Positions 8,536 to 17,472 of a DNA stretch of 64,000 nt are shown piece after piece. The notes beneath the pieces were generated by a model, which did no database searches, had not been told where the DNA came from, and saw only the letters and a list, made by a program, of their open reading frames with translations. The translations under genes were made by a program, and so were the position numbers. Location: positions 1 through 64,000 of the forward strand of contig NZ_QURN01000008.1 in the NCBI RefSeq assembly GCF_003403035.1. Direction: 5' to 3'. Source of the stretch: Mesorhizobium denitrificans. GTDB taxonomy: Bacteria > Pseudomonadota > Alphaproteobacteria > Rhizobiales > Rhizobiaceae. How positions within the stretch are numbered: the first letter of the stretch is position 1; each line of letters begins with the position of its first letter.

Positions 8536-8757
8536 ATGCGAATTGCGCATATAATCGCTTTTAGTGGAGCGCTTATCGCCACCAGTTCTGCCCATGCACA
8601 AACCGCGGCAGAGCAAGCCGCATGCAAGGCAGACTATGAAAAATTCTGCGCAAGTGTGATGCCGGGCGGCGGGCGCATCGTGAAATGCCTGAACGAGCAT
8701 CTCGCCGAGCTTTCGCCTCAATGTCAGCAGGTGGTTAAGGCAAACACCCCGAAATAG
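8536..8757 (+). CDS. Small secreted cysteine-rich repeat protein
   Basis: This 73-residue product has a signal peptide ending near AHAQ and a mature domain with four Cys in the pattern C-x7-C ... C-x11-C (ACKADYEKFC, KCLNEHLAELSPQC). The arrangement matches the short bacterial cysteine-rich repeat related to the eukaryotic Golgi apparatus protein/FGFR-like repeat. Two disulfides in the periplasm are likely; the function is unknown. A GTG six codons upstream is in frame, but GGGAG lies about 8 nt before ATG 8536, which I prefer. It diverges from the adaptor gene and faces the Wzz-like gene. Confidence 0.7.
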   Translation: MRIAHIIAFSGALIATSSAHAQTAAEQAACKADYEKFCASVMPGGGRIVKCLNEHLAELSPQCQQVVKANTPK

Positions 8758-8769
8758 TGCGCCATCAGA

Positions 8770-10236
8770 TCAACGGCGCACCACGTACCTCGATACCAGC
8801 GCCGCGAGCACCATGTAGGCGATGGCGGCCAGCAGTGCCAACGCAATGGGCGCAGCGAACAGCGCGATCGTACGCGGGGTTATGGTTGGCTGTGCTGGTA
8901 TAGCCGGTGCAGACAGGTCAGCGTAAAACGTCGAGGACGCCGTGCGCAGGCGATCAACCGATGCCGTGTATAGGCTACGGTAGTCCTCGGTCAATTTCCG
9001 TAAGGCAGCAGCAATGTCTGCTGGGTTCTCGGAGCTCGCCTGCGGCGCGCCGGGACTCGAGATCATTATCAATTCGCGTTCAAGCCGACCAATATTGGCA
9101 TTTATCTGGTCTCTTTTGTTCATGATGTCCGGAACCATCGGGGTCAAAGACGCGCGCTGTGCCAGAGCCAGCAATTGGGAGAGCATGGTTCCGTCGCTCT
9201 GCACGACACTTTCCATCGATGGCTGCAGCGCAGCCTTGCCGATCGGATTGCTGAGCACGTCCTGCAAGGTGCGATTCATTGTCTCGGCTTCGCGCTTGCT
9301 TGCGGCCAGACGCGACTCCAAATCCTTGCGATATGCGACCACCGAAGGATTGTCCGTAGCAAACACAGGAGCCGCAAAAGGTGCGAAGTGAACGGTGCGG
9401 AACTGCCTTAGATTTGCTTCCAGATCATTCGCGGTCAGCCCATTAGCATTGGTAACGGTTGCCAGACGATTGTCGTTTGCCATCATATCGAGGCCGCGCA
9501 GCATCGATACGATTTTCATTTGAGCCGCTGTCACGCTTGGCGGATTGGAGAGATCGCCGTCGTCCTGCTCTGCCATCAGGTTCGGCAAATCAGTATTCAA
9601 CAGAGTGCGGTAACGGTCGGTGTAAACATCACGCCAAGCTTGAGGTAGCGCTTTGGCAATCGCAACGGCAACGCTGCCCGAAACACCAAGCGCTGCGGGG
9701 CTGACATCAATGCGGAGGCCGCCCATGTTTGCCGAGAGAAGATCGCGTTCCAGATCGCTGTTCAAGGAATCAATATCGGCCTGCGTGATGCCACGCACAG
9801 CAAGGCGTTCCTTGTAGCGCCTCATAATTCCTTCGGTCCACGGCGCTTCGAAGCTTACTCCGATTCCACCATTCAAGGGCACGTCGTTGCCTAAGCCAAG
9901 TTGCTCTCTAACGCGCTGAAGCACTTGAGGATCGAGCAAGTCTCGGGGCAAAAACACGCTCCCGTTGGGATATGTGACCACAATTTTCAGACGGTCATTG
10001 GGGTCGCCGACATTGCCTTGACGCGTTATTTCCATACCCGTCAAAGAAATATAGTGCGTGACCGGCGCGGGGGCTCGCGGAAACGAGCTGGCGGCAGCCC
10101 AAAGCCCAATCAAGATGCCGATTGCAAGCGCTATCAGGACTATGCCCCGCTTGCGCCAAACCGTCCGGAAGACTTCGGCAATTGTTGTTTCGTCGGGTCG
10201 TGCTTCGACTACAGCTTGCACAGGCTCTTTCGCCAT
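8770..10236 (-). CDS. Wzz/PCP-type polysaccharide co-polymerase, membrane-anchored
   Basis: This 488-residue protein has one transmembrane helix near residues 33-50 and another at the C terminus (about 460-483), enclosing a periplasmic region of about 400 residues. Helical and coiled-coil-like stretches occur at about 285-400, and a Pro-containing PAQPTITPRT segment precedes TM2. This is the polysaccharide co-polymerase topology that sets chain length of O-antigen or exopolysaccharide. No Walker motifs follow, so it is not the kinase-fused type. No glycosyltransferases or Wzy are nearby, so the polymer it serves is unknown. Family membership rests on topology and the terminal segments. Confidence 0.65.
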   Translation of the reverse strand: MAKEPVQAVVEARPDETTIAEVFRTVWRKRGIVLIALAIGILIGLWAAASSFPRAPAPVTHYISLTGMEITRQGNVGDPNDRLKIVVTYPNGSVFLPRDLLDPQVLQRVREQLGLGNDVPLNGGIGVSFEAPWTEGIMRRYKERLAVRGITQADIDSLNSDLERDLLSANMGGLRIDVSPAALGVSGSVAVAIAKALPQAWRDVYTDRYRTLLNTDLPNLMAEQDDGDLSNPPSVTAAQMKIVSMLRGLDMMANDNRLATVTNANGLTANDLEANLRQFRTVHFAPFAAPVFATDNPSVVAYRKDLESRLAASKREAETMNRTLQDVLSNPIGKAALQPSMESVVQSDGTMLSQLLALAQRASLTPMVPDIMNKRDQINANIGRLERELIMISSPGAPQASSENPADIAAALRKLTEDYRSLYTASVDRLRTASSTFYADLSAPAIPAQPTITPRTIALFAAPIALALLAAIAYMVLAALVSRYVVRR

Positions 10237-10342
10237 TTAGTTCTGCCAATTCGTTGCGCCGGCGCTTTTCGCCGATATGGGATACCGGGCCACGCCTAAA
10301 CCGGATAGGAAAGCGGTGTCAACGCACGATGATATATTGGCT

Positions 10343-10471
10343 TCAAATTCCGACGGCCGTTAAAAGTCCGCGTAGCATTCGGATCGCCGCATCTGTTGCC
10401 TGCCCACCATTGCTGACAGAATCCCAAACAACAAAACCGGCTATCGCCAGAACGATAATGACGTAACGCAT
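10343..10471 (-). CDS. Putative 42-residue membrane peptide
   Basis: The frame encodes a hydrophobic helix at its N terminus (RYVIIVLAIAGFVVW) followed by a polar middle and an amphipathic end (DAAIRMLRGLLTAV). It is in the only sizeable gap between the Wzz-like and cfa genes (10237-10703). A GGGAG lies about 14 nt before the ATG, longer than ideal. Single-helix peptides of this size are common in alphaproteobacteria, often as regulators of membrane complexes. No function is claimed. The rest of the gap (10472-10703) shows no further gene. Confidence 0.45.
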   Translation of the reverse strand: MRYVIIVLAIAGFVVWDSVSNGGQATDAAIRMLRGLLTAVGI

Positions 10472-10703
10472 TGTATCGTTGCTATCTCCCGCCCAAAATC
10501 GAATTTCCCCAAGCGGCTCAAGTTACCATGTTCCTATGCGCATGTCTCGCAACCCCTTGCAGATCTTCCAAATGCCGTGGAAAATCATCTTCGGAGAGCA
10601 GGCTATTGGCGTGGGTTTCGCGATTTTGAAACCGATATAACGAACAAGCCTGTTTTGATGGTTGGCGCGCCAAGTTCAGGAGAGGGACCGCGGCGCATTG
10701 CGG

Positions 10704-11966
10704 ATGGGGGAAGGATTGAGCGCACGAACGCAATCCGAGGTTGCTCAAGCTATTAAGCTGGACAAGACCAGTTTTGAAGAAATTGCGCGGGGCCTGCCGT
10801 CTACGGCGCGCTTCGTATTGCAGAGCGCGATGCATCTGCCTTATGGCACGCTGCGCGTTACGCTGCCGGATCGCCGCACTGTGCAGATCGACGGGAAGCA
10901 GCCGGGGCCTGCAGCAGAAGTCGTGCTCAACAATTGGCGATTGCCGCAGCGCGCATTCGCAAGTGGCACGATCGGCGTTGCGGAATCCTATCTGGACGGA
11001 GATTGGCACAGCCCCGATGTGACGAGCTTTCTTGAACTGTTTGTCGTCAATACCGAACAGGGCGACCAGATGGCCGGCGGCGCGAACTGGTTCCTGAATA
11101 CCTTCCAGCGTATCCGGCATTGGCTGAACGACAATACTCGCACGGGGTCGCGCAAGAATATCTCGGCGCACTATGATCTCGGCAACCGCTTCTACAGTCA
11201 GTGGCTCGACCCGAGCATGACTTACTCGTCGGCTCTTTATCAAACGGGGGCCAACGATCTGGAAGGTGCGCAGGCCGCGAAATATCGAGCGCTGGCAAAT
11301 GATATCGGCATTCGCAAAGGCGCGCATGTGCTCGAAATTGGATGCGGTTGGGGTGGATTTGCAGAGTTTGCTGCGCGCGAATTCGGCTGCAAGGTTACCG
11401 GCCTGACCATCAGCCAGGAGCAATATGACTACGCCAAACAGCGCATCGACAAGGCTGGGCTTTCGGATCAGGTGGAAATCAAGTTTCAGGACTATCGCGA
11501 TGAACAGGGGCAGTACGACCACATCGCGTCGATAGAGATGTTTGAGGCCGTGGGTGAAAAGCATTGGCCGATCTTTTTCGGCAAAATGCGTGCTTGCTTA
11601 AAAAAGGGAGGAACGGCGGGACTGCAGATCATTACGATCAACGAAGCCGCCTACCCTAACTATCGGCGCAAGCCTGACTTCATACAGCGTTACATTTTTC
11701 CGGGCGGAATGCTCCCTACGCCGGCAATTCTCAGAGCGCTGGGCAACGAACATGGTTTCGCTTACCTCAAGGAACGGGTTTTCCCACAGGACTACGCCCG
11801 CACGCTTGCGGAATGGCGCGAGAGATTCTGGGTATCTTGGGAAAAAATCCTGCCAATGGGTTTCGACGAACGCTTCAAGAAGCTATGGGAGTTTTACCTA
11901 CACTACTGCGAGGCTGGATTCCGTGCGGAATACATCGATGTACGGCAGATCATTTATAAGGCTTAG
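10704..11966 (+). CDS. cfa: Cyclopropane-fatty-acyl-phospholipid synthase
   Basis: This SAM-dependent methyltransferase family converts cis-unsaturated acyl chains of membrane phospholipids to cyclopropane rings. The N-terminal lipid-binding part is about 1-140. The catalytic domain starts with SRKNISAHYDLGNRFYSQWLD and TYSSALY, then the SAM-binding VLEIGCGWGGFAEFAA, the IEMFEAVGEKHW active-site block and the C-terminal EWRERFW segment. The frame is open to a TTG at 10662, but I take ATG 10704 (420 residues), with a GGAGAGGG site somewhat far upstream; the exact start is uncertain. A lipoprotein gene begins inside its 3' end. Confidence 0.9.
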   Translation: MGEGLSARTQSEVAQAIKLDKTSFEEIARGLPSTARFVLQSAMHLPYGTLRVTLPDRRTVQIDGKQPGPAAEVVLNNWRLPQRAFASGTIGVAESYLDGDWHSPDVTSFLELFVVNTEQGDQMAGGANWFLNTFQRIRHWLNDNTRTGSRKNISAHYDLGNRFYSQWLDPSMTYSSALYQTGANDLEGAQAAKYRALANDIGIRKGAHVLEIGCGWGGFAEFAAREFGCKVTGLTISQEQYDYAKQRIDKAGLSDQVEIKFQDYRDEQGQYDHIASIEMFEAVGEKHWPIFFGKMRACLKKGGTAGLQIITINEAAYPNYRRKPDFIQRYIFPGGMLPTPAILRALGNEHGFAYLKERVFPQDYARTLAEWRERFWVSWEKILPMGFDERFKKLWEFYLHYCEAGFRAEYIDVRQIIYKA

Positions 11967-12384
11967 CCGAGGCGCCGAAGCGACCGTACGCATCATATTG
12001 CCTTGTGTACTCTTGCTGCCGCTATTCGCGGCGGGCGGGTGCACTCGTACTTCTGATGGCTCGATTGTTATGGCTCAATCCACCATGCCTTCCCATCAGC
12101 CGTGGTGGAGTCGCTCCAAGCCCGAGCCCTTGCCGGCGCCGGACGCGTATCCGCCGCAGCCCGCGGCAACGGCTACTCCAGCGGCAGCGCAGCCGGTTCG
12201 CACGCCAGTCCGTCGTGTGAGTTCACCACCGCGCCCGACGTCCCAGGCAGGCAAGGCAGTGCAACGCTATTCGGGCATGCGCGTGGGCGTGCGCCCACCC
12301 TTCACGCCTTCCGAAAGCGGCAAACCGCTCAACTGCGCGAACAAGACGCAGCCGGGCGGGCGCGTGAAGGTAGTTTGCGAATAA
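11938..12384 (+). CDS. Putative Pro/Ala-rich lipoprotein
   Basis: This 148-residue frame begins with a basic segment, then a hydrophobic core ending LFAAGGC, which reads as a lipobox with Cys near residue 36. The mature part is rich in Pro, Ala and Arg (about 60-120) and has two more Cys near the C terminus. It starts at ATG 11938, overlapping the cfa gene by 29 nt in another frame, and could be translationally coupled. No conserved domain is recognised. The low-complexity composition makes the call cautious, but the signal sequence and position support a real envelope protein. Confidence 0.55.
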   Translation: MYGRSFIRLSRGAEATVRIILPCVLLLPLFAAGGCTRTSDGSIVMAQSTMPSHQPWWSRSKPEPLPAPDAYPPQPAATATPAAAQPVRTPVRRVSSPPRPTSQAGKAVQRYSGMRVGVRPPFTPSESGKPLNCANKTQPGGRVKVVCE

Positions 12385-12395
12385 CTTCTTCGGGC

Positions 12396-14231
12396 TTAGC
12401 CGTCGGTTTGCGCTACGGTTGGTGCAGGATTGCGCACAACCTCGGTACGATCTAGCGCTGCTTGCAGCTTTTCATCACGCCCGTAGACGTCCGCGAAATA
12501 CTCGACGGTTCCGCTCTCGGTCGGCCAAGCCGTAAAATACGACACGTAGACGGGTACCTTCGGCGTCTTCTCCATCGAATGCCCCTGCGCGAGCTTCATC
12601 GCGACGTGGTCGCGGTCTGTGCCAAGCACGGCAGCGGCCATGCCGCGCGGATCTTGTAAGCGAATGCAGCCGTGGCTCAGTGCGCGCATGTCGCGGTCAA
12701 AGAACTGCTTTTGCGGCGTGTCATGCATGTAGATTGCGTGCTTGTTCGGGAAGAGTATTTTCAACTCGCCCAGTGCATTTGCCTCGCTCGGCGCTTGCCG
12801 AACTGCAAACGGAACCTTGGAGCCATACGCACCCCAATCCACCGCAGTGGATGGCACGCGCTTGCCCTTGGAATCGAACACTTCATAACCCGAACGATCC
12901 AGATAGCCGGGGTCGCTACGCAGACGCGGAAGCATCTCATTCACGATGATCGACTGCGGCACGCCCCAATATGGGTTGTAGTCCACCTGTTCGATCTCAT
13001 CGTAGAAAAAGCTGGTCTGGTTGGTCGTTTTGCCCACAACCGCACGCATGGTTAGCGCTGGTGTTTCGCCCTGGATATAGCTCGCCGTGAAGGCAGGCTG
13101 ATTGATCCAGACGCGAGGACTGCCGAGCTGCGAGGGAAGCCAGCGCAGCTGTTCAAGCGCAACCAGAACCTTTTCCAGCCGGTCAGCCTTTGAAGTGCCC
13201 GCGATGGCCTTGACCGTGCGCGGACCGATAACCCCATCTGGCTTCAAGCCGACTTTCTTCTGCTCTGCCTTGAATGCCGCAACCAGATCGTCCGAATAGG
13301 TTTCGCTGTCGCGCAGCCGGTAAAGCGTCTCGCCATATTCACCGCCCGTATCGTCATCAAGGCGGCTTGCAACAAGACGGATCAGCTTCGGCAACTCCGT
13401 ACTGGATTGCCCCGGCTTCAAGAGAAGGTCGGAATCGACCACGATTTCGTTCTCAGCGCTTTCGCGCAATACCGCCAGTTCATCGCGCAGCGCTTTGTAT
13501 TGCGGATTTTGCGGATGCTCTGCCTCCAACATCGCACGCACATCATCGGCGTGGGAGAACTGCGTCAGCAATCCCCTGAGATCCACGTCCTTCAAAGGAA
13601 AATCATAGTAGCCTGAGATGCGGTTAGGATCGACGCGCCCGCCATGTGCATCACGCGCATAGCGAAGCACGCGAGCGCTCATCTCCATTTCATACGCCAG
13701 CAAATCCTGCGGCGCAGAACTGGCGGGCAGATCAACTTTATAATCAGCCGCATTCAGGCCATAGCTATCGGCCTCCGCCAAAACCGCCGCCGCGTCCTTT
13801 GCGTGCTGGTTAGGCTGGCCATCGCTTATCCAAATAAATTCGGGCTGCGCGGCGTAGTACTCGGAGATGGCCGCGGCGATCTGCTTTTCAGCGCGTATAT
13901 CAACGGCAGAAAGCAGACGAATATTGTCGCGGAACGGATTAGCTGAACCGTCTGTCGCCGGCGCAATTGCAAGCACCAGCGCAAAATCGACCCGCACCAA
14001 CGGGTCAGCTCGATAGGTGTAGTAAGATGGTGCGGAAATGGTAGCGGCAGCCGCCGCTTTGAAGCGCTTTGGAGTTACCGGCGCAGGCGGAAACTGCTGA
14101 TCCTGGATCACCCGACGCTTCGGCGGACCGAACAGCGCTTCAAGCAAGCCTTGCGCCTCTGCTGCGCTCGAAACGAACATCGCAGTGCCGCCAAGAGACA
14201 GCGCCATCAGTGATTTGAAGAAACGACTCAC
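12396..14231 (-). CDS. L,D-transpeptidase with peptidoglycan-binding domain (YcbB/LdtD-like)
   Basis: This 611-residue periplasmic enzyme would form 3-3 peptide cross-links in peptidoglycan. It has a signal peptide ending AEAQ, a long N-terminal scaffold domain, a peptidoglycan-binding helical motif (KKVGLKPDGVIGPRTVKAI), then the YkuD catalytic domain with HDTPQ and the active-site motif SHGCIRL holding the nucleophilic Cys. The size and the insertion within the catalytic domain match the large YcbB class. The open frame extends 75 codons upstream, but the signal peptide argues for GTG 14231. Its promoter region lies between it and the MsrQ-like gene. Confidence 0.9.
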   Translation of the reverse strand: MSRFFKSLMALSLGGTAMFVSSAAEAQGLLEALFGPPKRRVIQDQQFPPAPVTPKRFKAAAAATISAPSYYTYRADPLVRVDFALVLAIAPATDGSANPFRDNIRLLSAVDIRAEKQIAAAISEYYAAQPEFIWISDGQPNQHAKDAAAVLAEADSYGLNAADYKVDLPASSAPQDLLAYEMEMSARVLRYARDAHGGRVDPNRISGYYDFPLKDVDLRGLLTQFSHADDVRAMLEAEHPQNPQYKALRDELAVLRESAENEIVVDSDLLLKPGQSSTELPKLIRLVASRLDDDTGGEYGETLYRLRDSETYSDDLVAAFKAEQKKVGLKPDGVIGPRTVKAIAGTSKADRLEKVLVALEQLRWLPSQLGSPRVWINQPAFTASYIQGETPALTMRAVVGKTTNQTSFFYDEIEQVDYNPYWGVPQSIIVNEMLPRLRSDPGYLDRSGYEVFDSKGKRVPSTAVDWGAYGSKVPFAVRQAPSEANALGELKILFPNKHAIYMHDTPQKQFFDRDMRALSHGCIRLQDPRGMAAAVLGTDRDHVAMKLAQGHSMEKTPKVPVYVSYFTAWPTESGTVEYFADVYGRDEKLQAALDRTEVVRNPAPTVAQTDG

Positions 14232-14395
14232 AGAGAGTACCCCACTTTTCTCGCCGAACCCCTGCCCTGTCGGCCACAGTGAAGCAACCGCTTTACGGTT
14301 AAGATTACGTATCCATACGGCAGTTGACCACAGCTCTCCCGATTTTGTGATCTTTCGTGGCAATTCGATGGTCGCACTCTTGCTGGCGCGCATTC

Positions 14396-15298
14396 TTAGG
14401 CTGCGGCGCGCACTGCTCTGCTTCGTTGCGAGCCTACTTTGCCACCCTGCTGCCATTGTCTAAGCGCGGCTATAACTGCCACGCCCAAGCCAACAAAAAG
14501 CACCCACCAAGCCGGTCGGATTGAATAGCCAAAGGTCAAATTGGCAGCGAGAACCTTGGCGGGCGGAATGTTGGTCGCGAGCGCATACCATCCATACTCT
14601 GCGGCTGCCGTTGTCAGCGAGGACAAAACCGCCAATACACAAAGCACCCATATCGAACTGGTGTTTACGCCTCTTGTGTGCGCGATGCGCCACAGCATCA
14701 AGTAGATGAAGAACCCTGCCATCAAAGTCGGCTCATAAACATCCGCCTTGGTCTGCATAAAGAAATGCAGCGCTGCGAGAATGGCGATCAAGTACGCCAG
14801 CCTATGCAGGCGGTTCCAGCTTTTGCCCATGCGCCGGATCATTGCGTCTGTCGATGTGATGCCCAGCGCGCAAAGCCCAAGCAATGCGATAAATCCAATT
14901 GTCAGATAATATCGAAGCACGATTTCCGCGGCGACCTTGGAAATATTGAGCTTCTGGTCAAAAGCGTAAAGGATCAGATGGGCGATTGCATAAAATAACG
15001 CTGCAAGACCCAATTGCCGCCGAACGGAGATAAGCTTCGGAAAGTTGACGATACGGCGCAGTGGCGTGATTGCGAGCGAAATAAACAGAAAACGTATCGC
15101 CCAATCGCCCGTGAAGTGAATCGCTTCTGTTATGGGTCTTGGACCAAGCGGTCCGGCTGGCGCACTCGCCAGCGTGCCGGAAACGGCACGCCAGATCAGC
15201 AACGCGGCAGGCGCGAGTATTCCGATAAGGGATATTGCCTTCAGCGGTGAAAAGCGCCCGCTTTTGTCATTCCAAGGAAGTTTGCCTGCCGCGATCAT
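14396..15298 (-). CDS. msrQ: MsrQ-like haem-binding membrane protein (ferric reductase-like)
   Basis: This 300-residue protein has about seven hydrophobic segments and conserved haem-ligand type His residues (FYAIAHLILYAF, WNRLHRLAYLIAILAALHFF). The length is above the roughly 210 residues typical of MsrQ, with an extra C-terminal membrane stretch and a basic tail. MsrQ passes quinone-derived electrons to the periplasmic molybdoenzyme MsrP, which repairs methionine sulfoxide in exported proteins. No msrP gene lies on either side here, which is unusual. It could instead be a related ferric-reductase-like electron carrier. Confidence 0.75.
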   Translation of the reverse strand: MIAAGKLPWNDKSGRFSPLKAISLIGILAPAALLIWRAVSGTLASAPAGPLGPRPITEAIHFTGDWAIRFLFISLAITPLRRIVNFPKLISVRRQLGLAALFYAIAHLILYAFDQKLNISKVAAEIVLRYYLTIGFIALLGLCALGITSTDAMIRRMGKSWNRLHRLAYLIAILAALHFFMQTKADVYEPTLMAGFFIYLMLWRIAHTRGVNTSSIWVLCVLAVLSSLTTAAAEYGWYALATNIPPAKVLAANLTFGYSIRPAWWVLFVGLGVAVIAALRQWQQGGKVGSQRSRAVRAAA

Positions 15299-15357
15299 GC
15301 TTTAACCGTCCGTCGCTCAATACTGACTATACGGCACTCGCAGCACAAACGTTACAG

Positions 15358-15708
15358 CTATCCCCTGCTCAAACGCTTTTCAGCAAGCTCGTCGAGATAG
15401 CTTTGCCAGAGCGCATCCTTGTCATGACCCAACCGATGCAGATAATCCCATGTGAAAATGCCGGTGTCGTGGCGATCGTCGAAAGCAATCCTGACAGCGT
15501 AGTTGCCGACAGGCTCGACGCGCGAAATTGTGACGTTACGCTTTCCCGGCACGGTCACACGCTGTTCTGGCGAATGGCCCTGCACCTCCGCCGAGGGAGA
15601 CAGAACGCGCAGCATTTCTGCAGGCAACTCGAAAGGCGCGTGCGCCGGAAAAGTGACCGTCAAAAATTTCCGGTCCTTCGATACGCGTATCTCCTTGGGT
15701 GCGGCCAT
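15358..15708 (-). CDS. DUF971 family protein
   Basis: This 116-residue soluble protein carries the core of the DUF971 (gamma-butyrobetaine hydroxylase-like N-terminal) fold: EIRVSKDRKFLTVTF, LPAEMLRV, the central NYAVRIAFDDRHDTGIFTWDYL block and a Leu-rich end. In plants and bacteria this domain is associated with iron-sulfur or metal handling, but its bacterial role is not established. The frame is open 24 codons further; ATG 15708 is preferred, with GAGCGAGAAG just upstream and homologue-like length. Confidence 0.8.
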   Translation of the reverse strand: MAAPKEIRVSKDRKFLTVTFPAHAPFELPAEMLRVLSPSAEVQGHSPEQRVTVPGKRNVTISRVEPVGNYAVRIAFDDRHDTGIFTWDYLHRLGHDKDALWQSYLDELAEKRLSRG

Positions 15709-15863
15709 TCTTCTCGCTCTCGCTTTGCAGTTCTGCGTTTGTTGCAACGCGCATGGCGCGCGGGCAAGCATATTCGACATGCTCGTATCAGCGGCGAAGC
15801 GTCACCTGCGACACAGGGTACATTTATGGCATATTGCGGAAGAAATAAGTGAGGAGTTTGCCG

Positions 15864-16310
15864 TTGCACGTCCAGACCATGAGCGAGGTGGATTGCCTCC
15901 GGTTTATCGAAGAGCACAGGCTTGCGCGGCTTAGCTGCGCGCTTGATGGACATCCCTATGCGGTGCCGATCCACTATGCGTTTCGCAACCATTTCTTCTA
16001 TTCCTTCTCCATGATGGGAAGAAAGATCGAGACTATGCGCCAGAATCCGCGCGTGTCGTTGCTGATCGATGAATTTGGCAAGGATCGCGGCTGGACGAGC
16101 GTGGTGGCAGAAGGCATCTACGAAGAGTTGCCTGACCGCATCGGCTCGAAAATCGAGCGCGACCATGCATGGTCACTGCTCTCGCAGCATGCAAGCTGGT
16201 GGGAACCCGGCGCGCTCAAGCCTGAGAAAGGCGTTCCCGCTGGTGATACGGATCATATTTTCTACCGTATTTCGATTGACAAGATATCTGGCCGCAGAGC
16301 GAGCGCATAA
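15864..16310 (+). CDS. Pyridoxamine 5'-phosphate oxidase-fold (flavin-binding) protein
   Basis: This 148-residue split-barrel protein resembles the general FMN-binding pyridoxamine-phosphate-oxidase-like group that includes nitroimidazole reductase-type and F420/FMN oxidoreductases. Visible family features are RLARLSCALDGHPYAVPIHYAF, the SMMGRKIETMRQNPRVSLLIDE helix-strand unit and W164-type aromatic residues near GWTSVVAEGIYEEL. The start is unclear; TTG 15864 is chosen because GAGGAG lies 7 nt upstream, with ATG 15879 as the alternative. The substrate is unknown. It stands alone just before moaA. Confidence 0.8.
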   Translation: MHVQTMSEVDCLRFIEEHRLARLSCALDGHPYAVPIHYAFRNHFFYSFSMMGRKIETMRQNPRVSLLIDEFGKDRGWTSVVAEGIYEELPDRIGSKIERDHAWSLLSQHASWWEPGALKPEKGVPAGDTDHIFYRISIDKISGRRASA

Positions 16311-16391
16311 GTTGTCGCTGTTGCGCTGCACCAACCAAAGCACGAGCCTGCCCAACTTGAACTCACGGCAAAGAAGCCCGACATTACGCTC

Positions 16392-17387
16392 ATGAGCATG
16401 ATTGACCCATTCGGCCGGGATATAAGCTACCTACGGGTTTCGGTTACCGACCGTTGCGACTTCCGCTGCACTTATTGCATGGCGGAAGACATGGCGTTTT
16501 TGCCCAAGAAGGACCTGCTTTCACTGGAAGAGTTGGAGCGCGTTTGCAACGTGTTCATCAGCAAGGGCGTGCGCAAATTGCGCCTTACCGGCGGTGAGCC
16601 GTTGGTGCGCAAGAACATCATGCATCTCGTGCGCCAGTTGTCGCAGCATCTGCAAAGCGGCCAGCTTGAAGAACTGACTCTGACGACGAACGGCTCGCAA
16701 CTCGTGCGCTTTGCTGACGAGCTTGCCGAATGCGGCGTGCGCAGGATCAACGTTTCGCTGGATACGCTCGACCCTGAGAAGTTTCGTACCGTTACGCGCT
16801 GGGGCGACCTGTCCCGTGTTATCGCCGGCATCGATGCGGCACAGGCAGCAGGCATTCACGTAAAGATCAACGCAGTCGCGCTGCGCAATTTCAATGACGC
16901 GGAAATTCCGAGCCTGATGCGCTGGGCGCATGGTCGCGGCATGGATATGACCGTTATCGAAACAATGCCGATGGGCGAGATCGAAGCGGACAGAACGGAT
17001 CAATATTTACCGCTTTCGCTGTTGCGTGCGCAGTTGGAGCGCCATTTCACGCTAAGCGACATACCCTACAAGACAGGCGGCCCTGCCCGCTATGTGCATG
17101 TGGCCGAAACCAATGGCCGCCTGGGCTTTATCACGCCCATGACCCATAATTTCTGCGAAAGCTGCAACCGCGTGCGCCTCACCTGCACCGGCACCCTGTA
17201 TATGTGCCTTGGGCAAGAGGATGCTGCAGATCTTCGCGCACCGTTGCGCGCGTCCGAAAGCGACGAACTTCTTTCGGCAGCGATTGACGAAGCGATTGGA
17301 CGCAAGCCCAAGGGGCATGATTTTGTGATTGATCGCCGTTCAAAGCGCCCGGCATTGGCACGCCATATGAGCGTTACGGGCGGCTGA
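16392..17387 (+). CDS. moaA: GTP 3',8-cyclase MoaA
   Basis: MoaA is a radical SAM enzyme that starts molybdenum cofactor synthesis by converting GTP to 3',8-cyclo-GTP. The N-terminal 4Fe-4S motif CDFRCTYC (residues 22-29), the LRLTGGEPL block, and the C-terminal second cluster motif ([18 protein letters not shown]) are all present. The terminal Gly-Gly needed for activation by GTP mimicry is intact (last residues TGG). At 331 residues it is standard length. The 81-bp leader is too short for a Moco riboswitch. mobA and mobB follow after a transporter gene; moaC and moeA are elsewhere in the window at about 30.4-32 kb. Confidence 0.97.
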   Translation: MSMIDPFGRDISYLRVSVTDRCDFRCTYCMAEDMAFLPKKDLLSLEELERVCNVFISKGVRKLRLTGGEPLVRKNIMHLVRQLSQHLQSGQLEELTLTTNGSQLVRFADELAECGVRRINVSLDTLDPEKFRTVTRWGDLSRVIAGIDAAQAAGIHVKINAVALRNFNDAEIPSLMRWAHGRGMDMTVIETMPMGEIEADRTDQYLPLSLLRAQLERHFTLSDIPYKTGGPARYVHVAETNGRLGFITPMTHNFCESCNRVRLTCTGTLYMCLGQEDAADLRAPLRASESDELLSAAIDEAIGRKPKGHDFVIDRRSKRPALARHMSVTGG

Positions 17388-17472
17388 GTCCCGATCTGGA
17401 CCAGACGAATCCATTTGCGTAAGGGACTACAGGTGCTAGATCGCCCAAATAGAAGTTTCGGGCGGAGCAGCC

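Noticed and set aside
16311-16391. Possible molybdenum cofactor riboswitch before moaA
   Set aside because: Only 81 bp separate the genes and no suitable multi-stem fold was seen.
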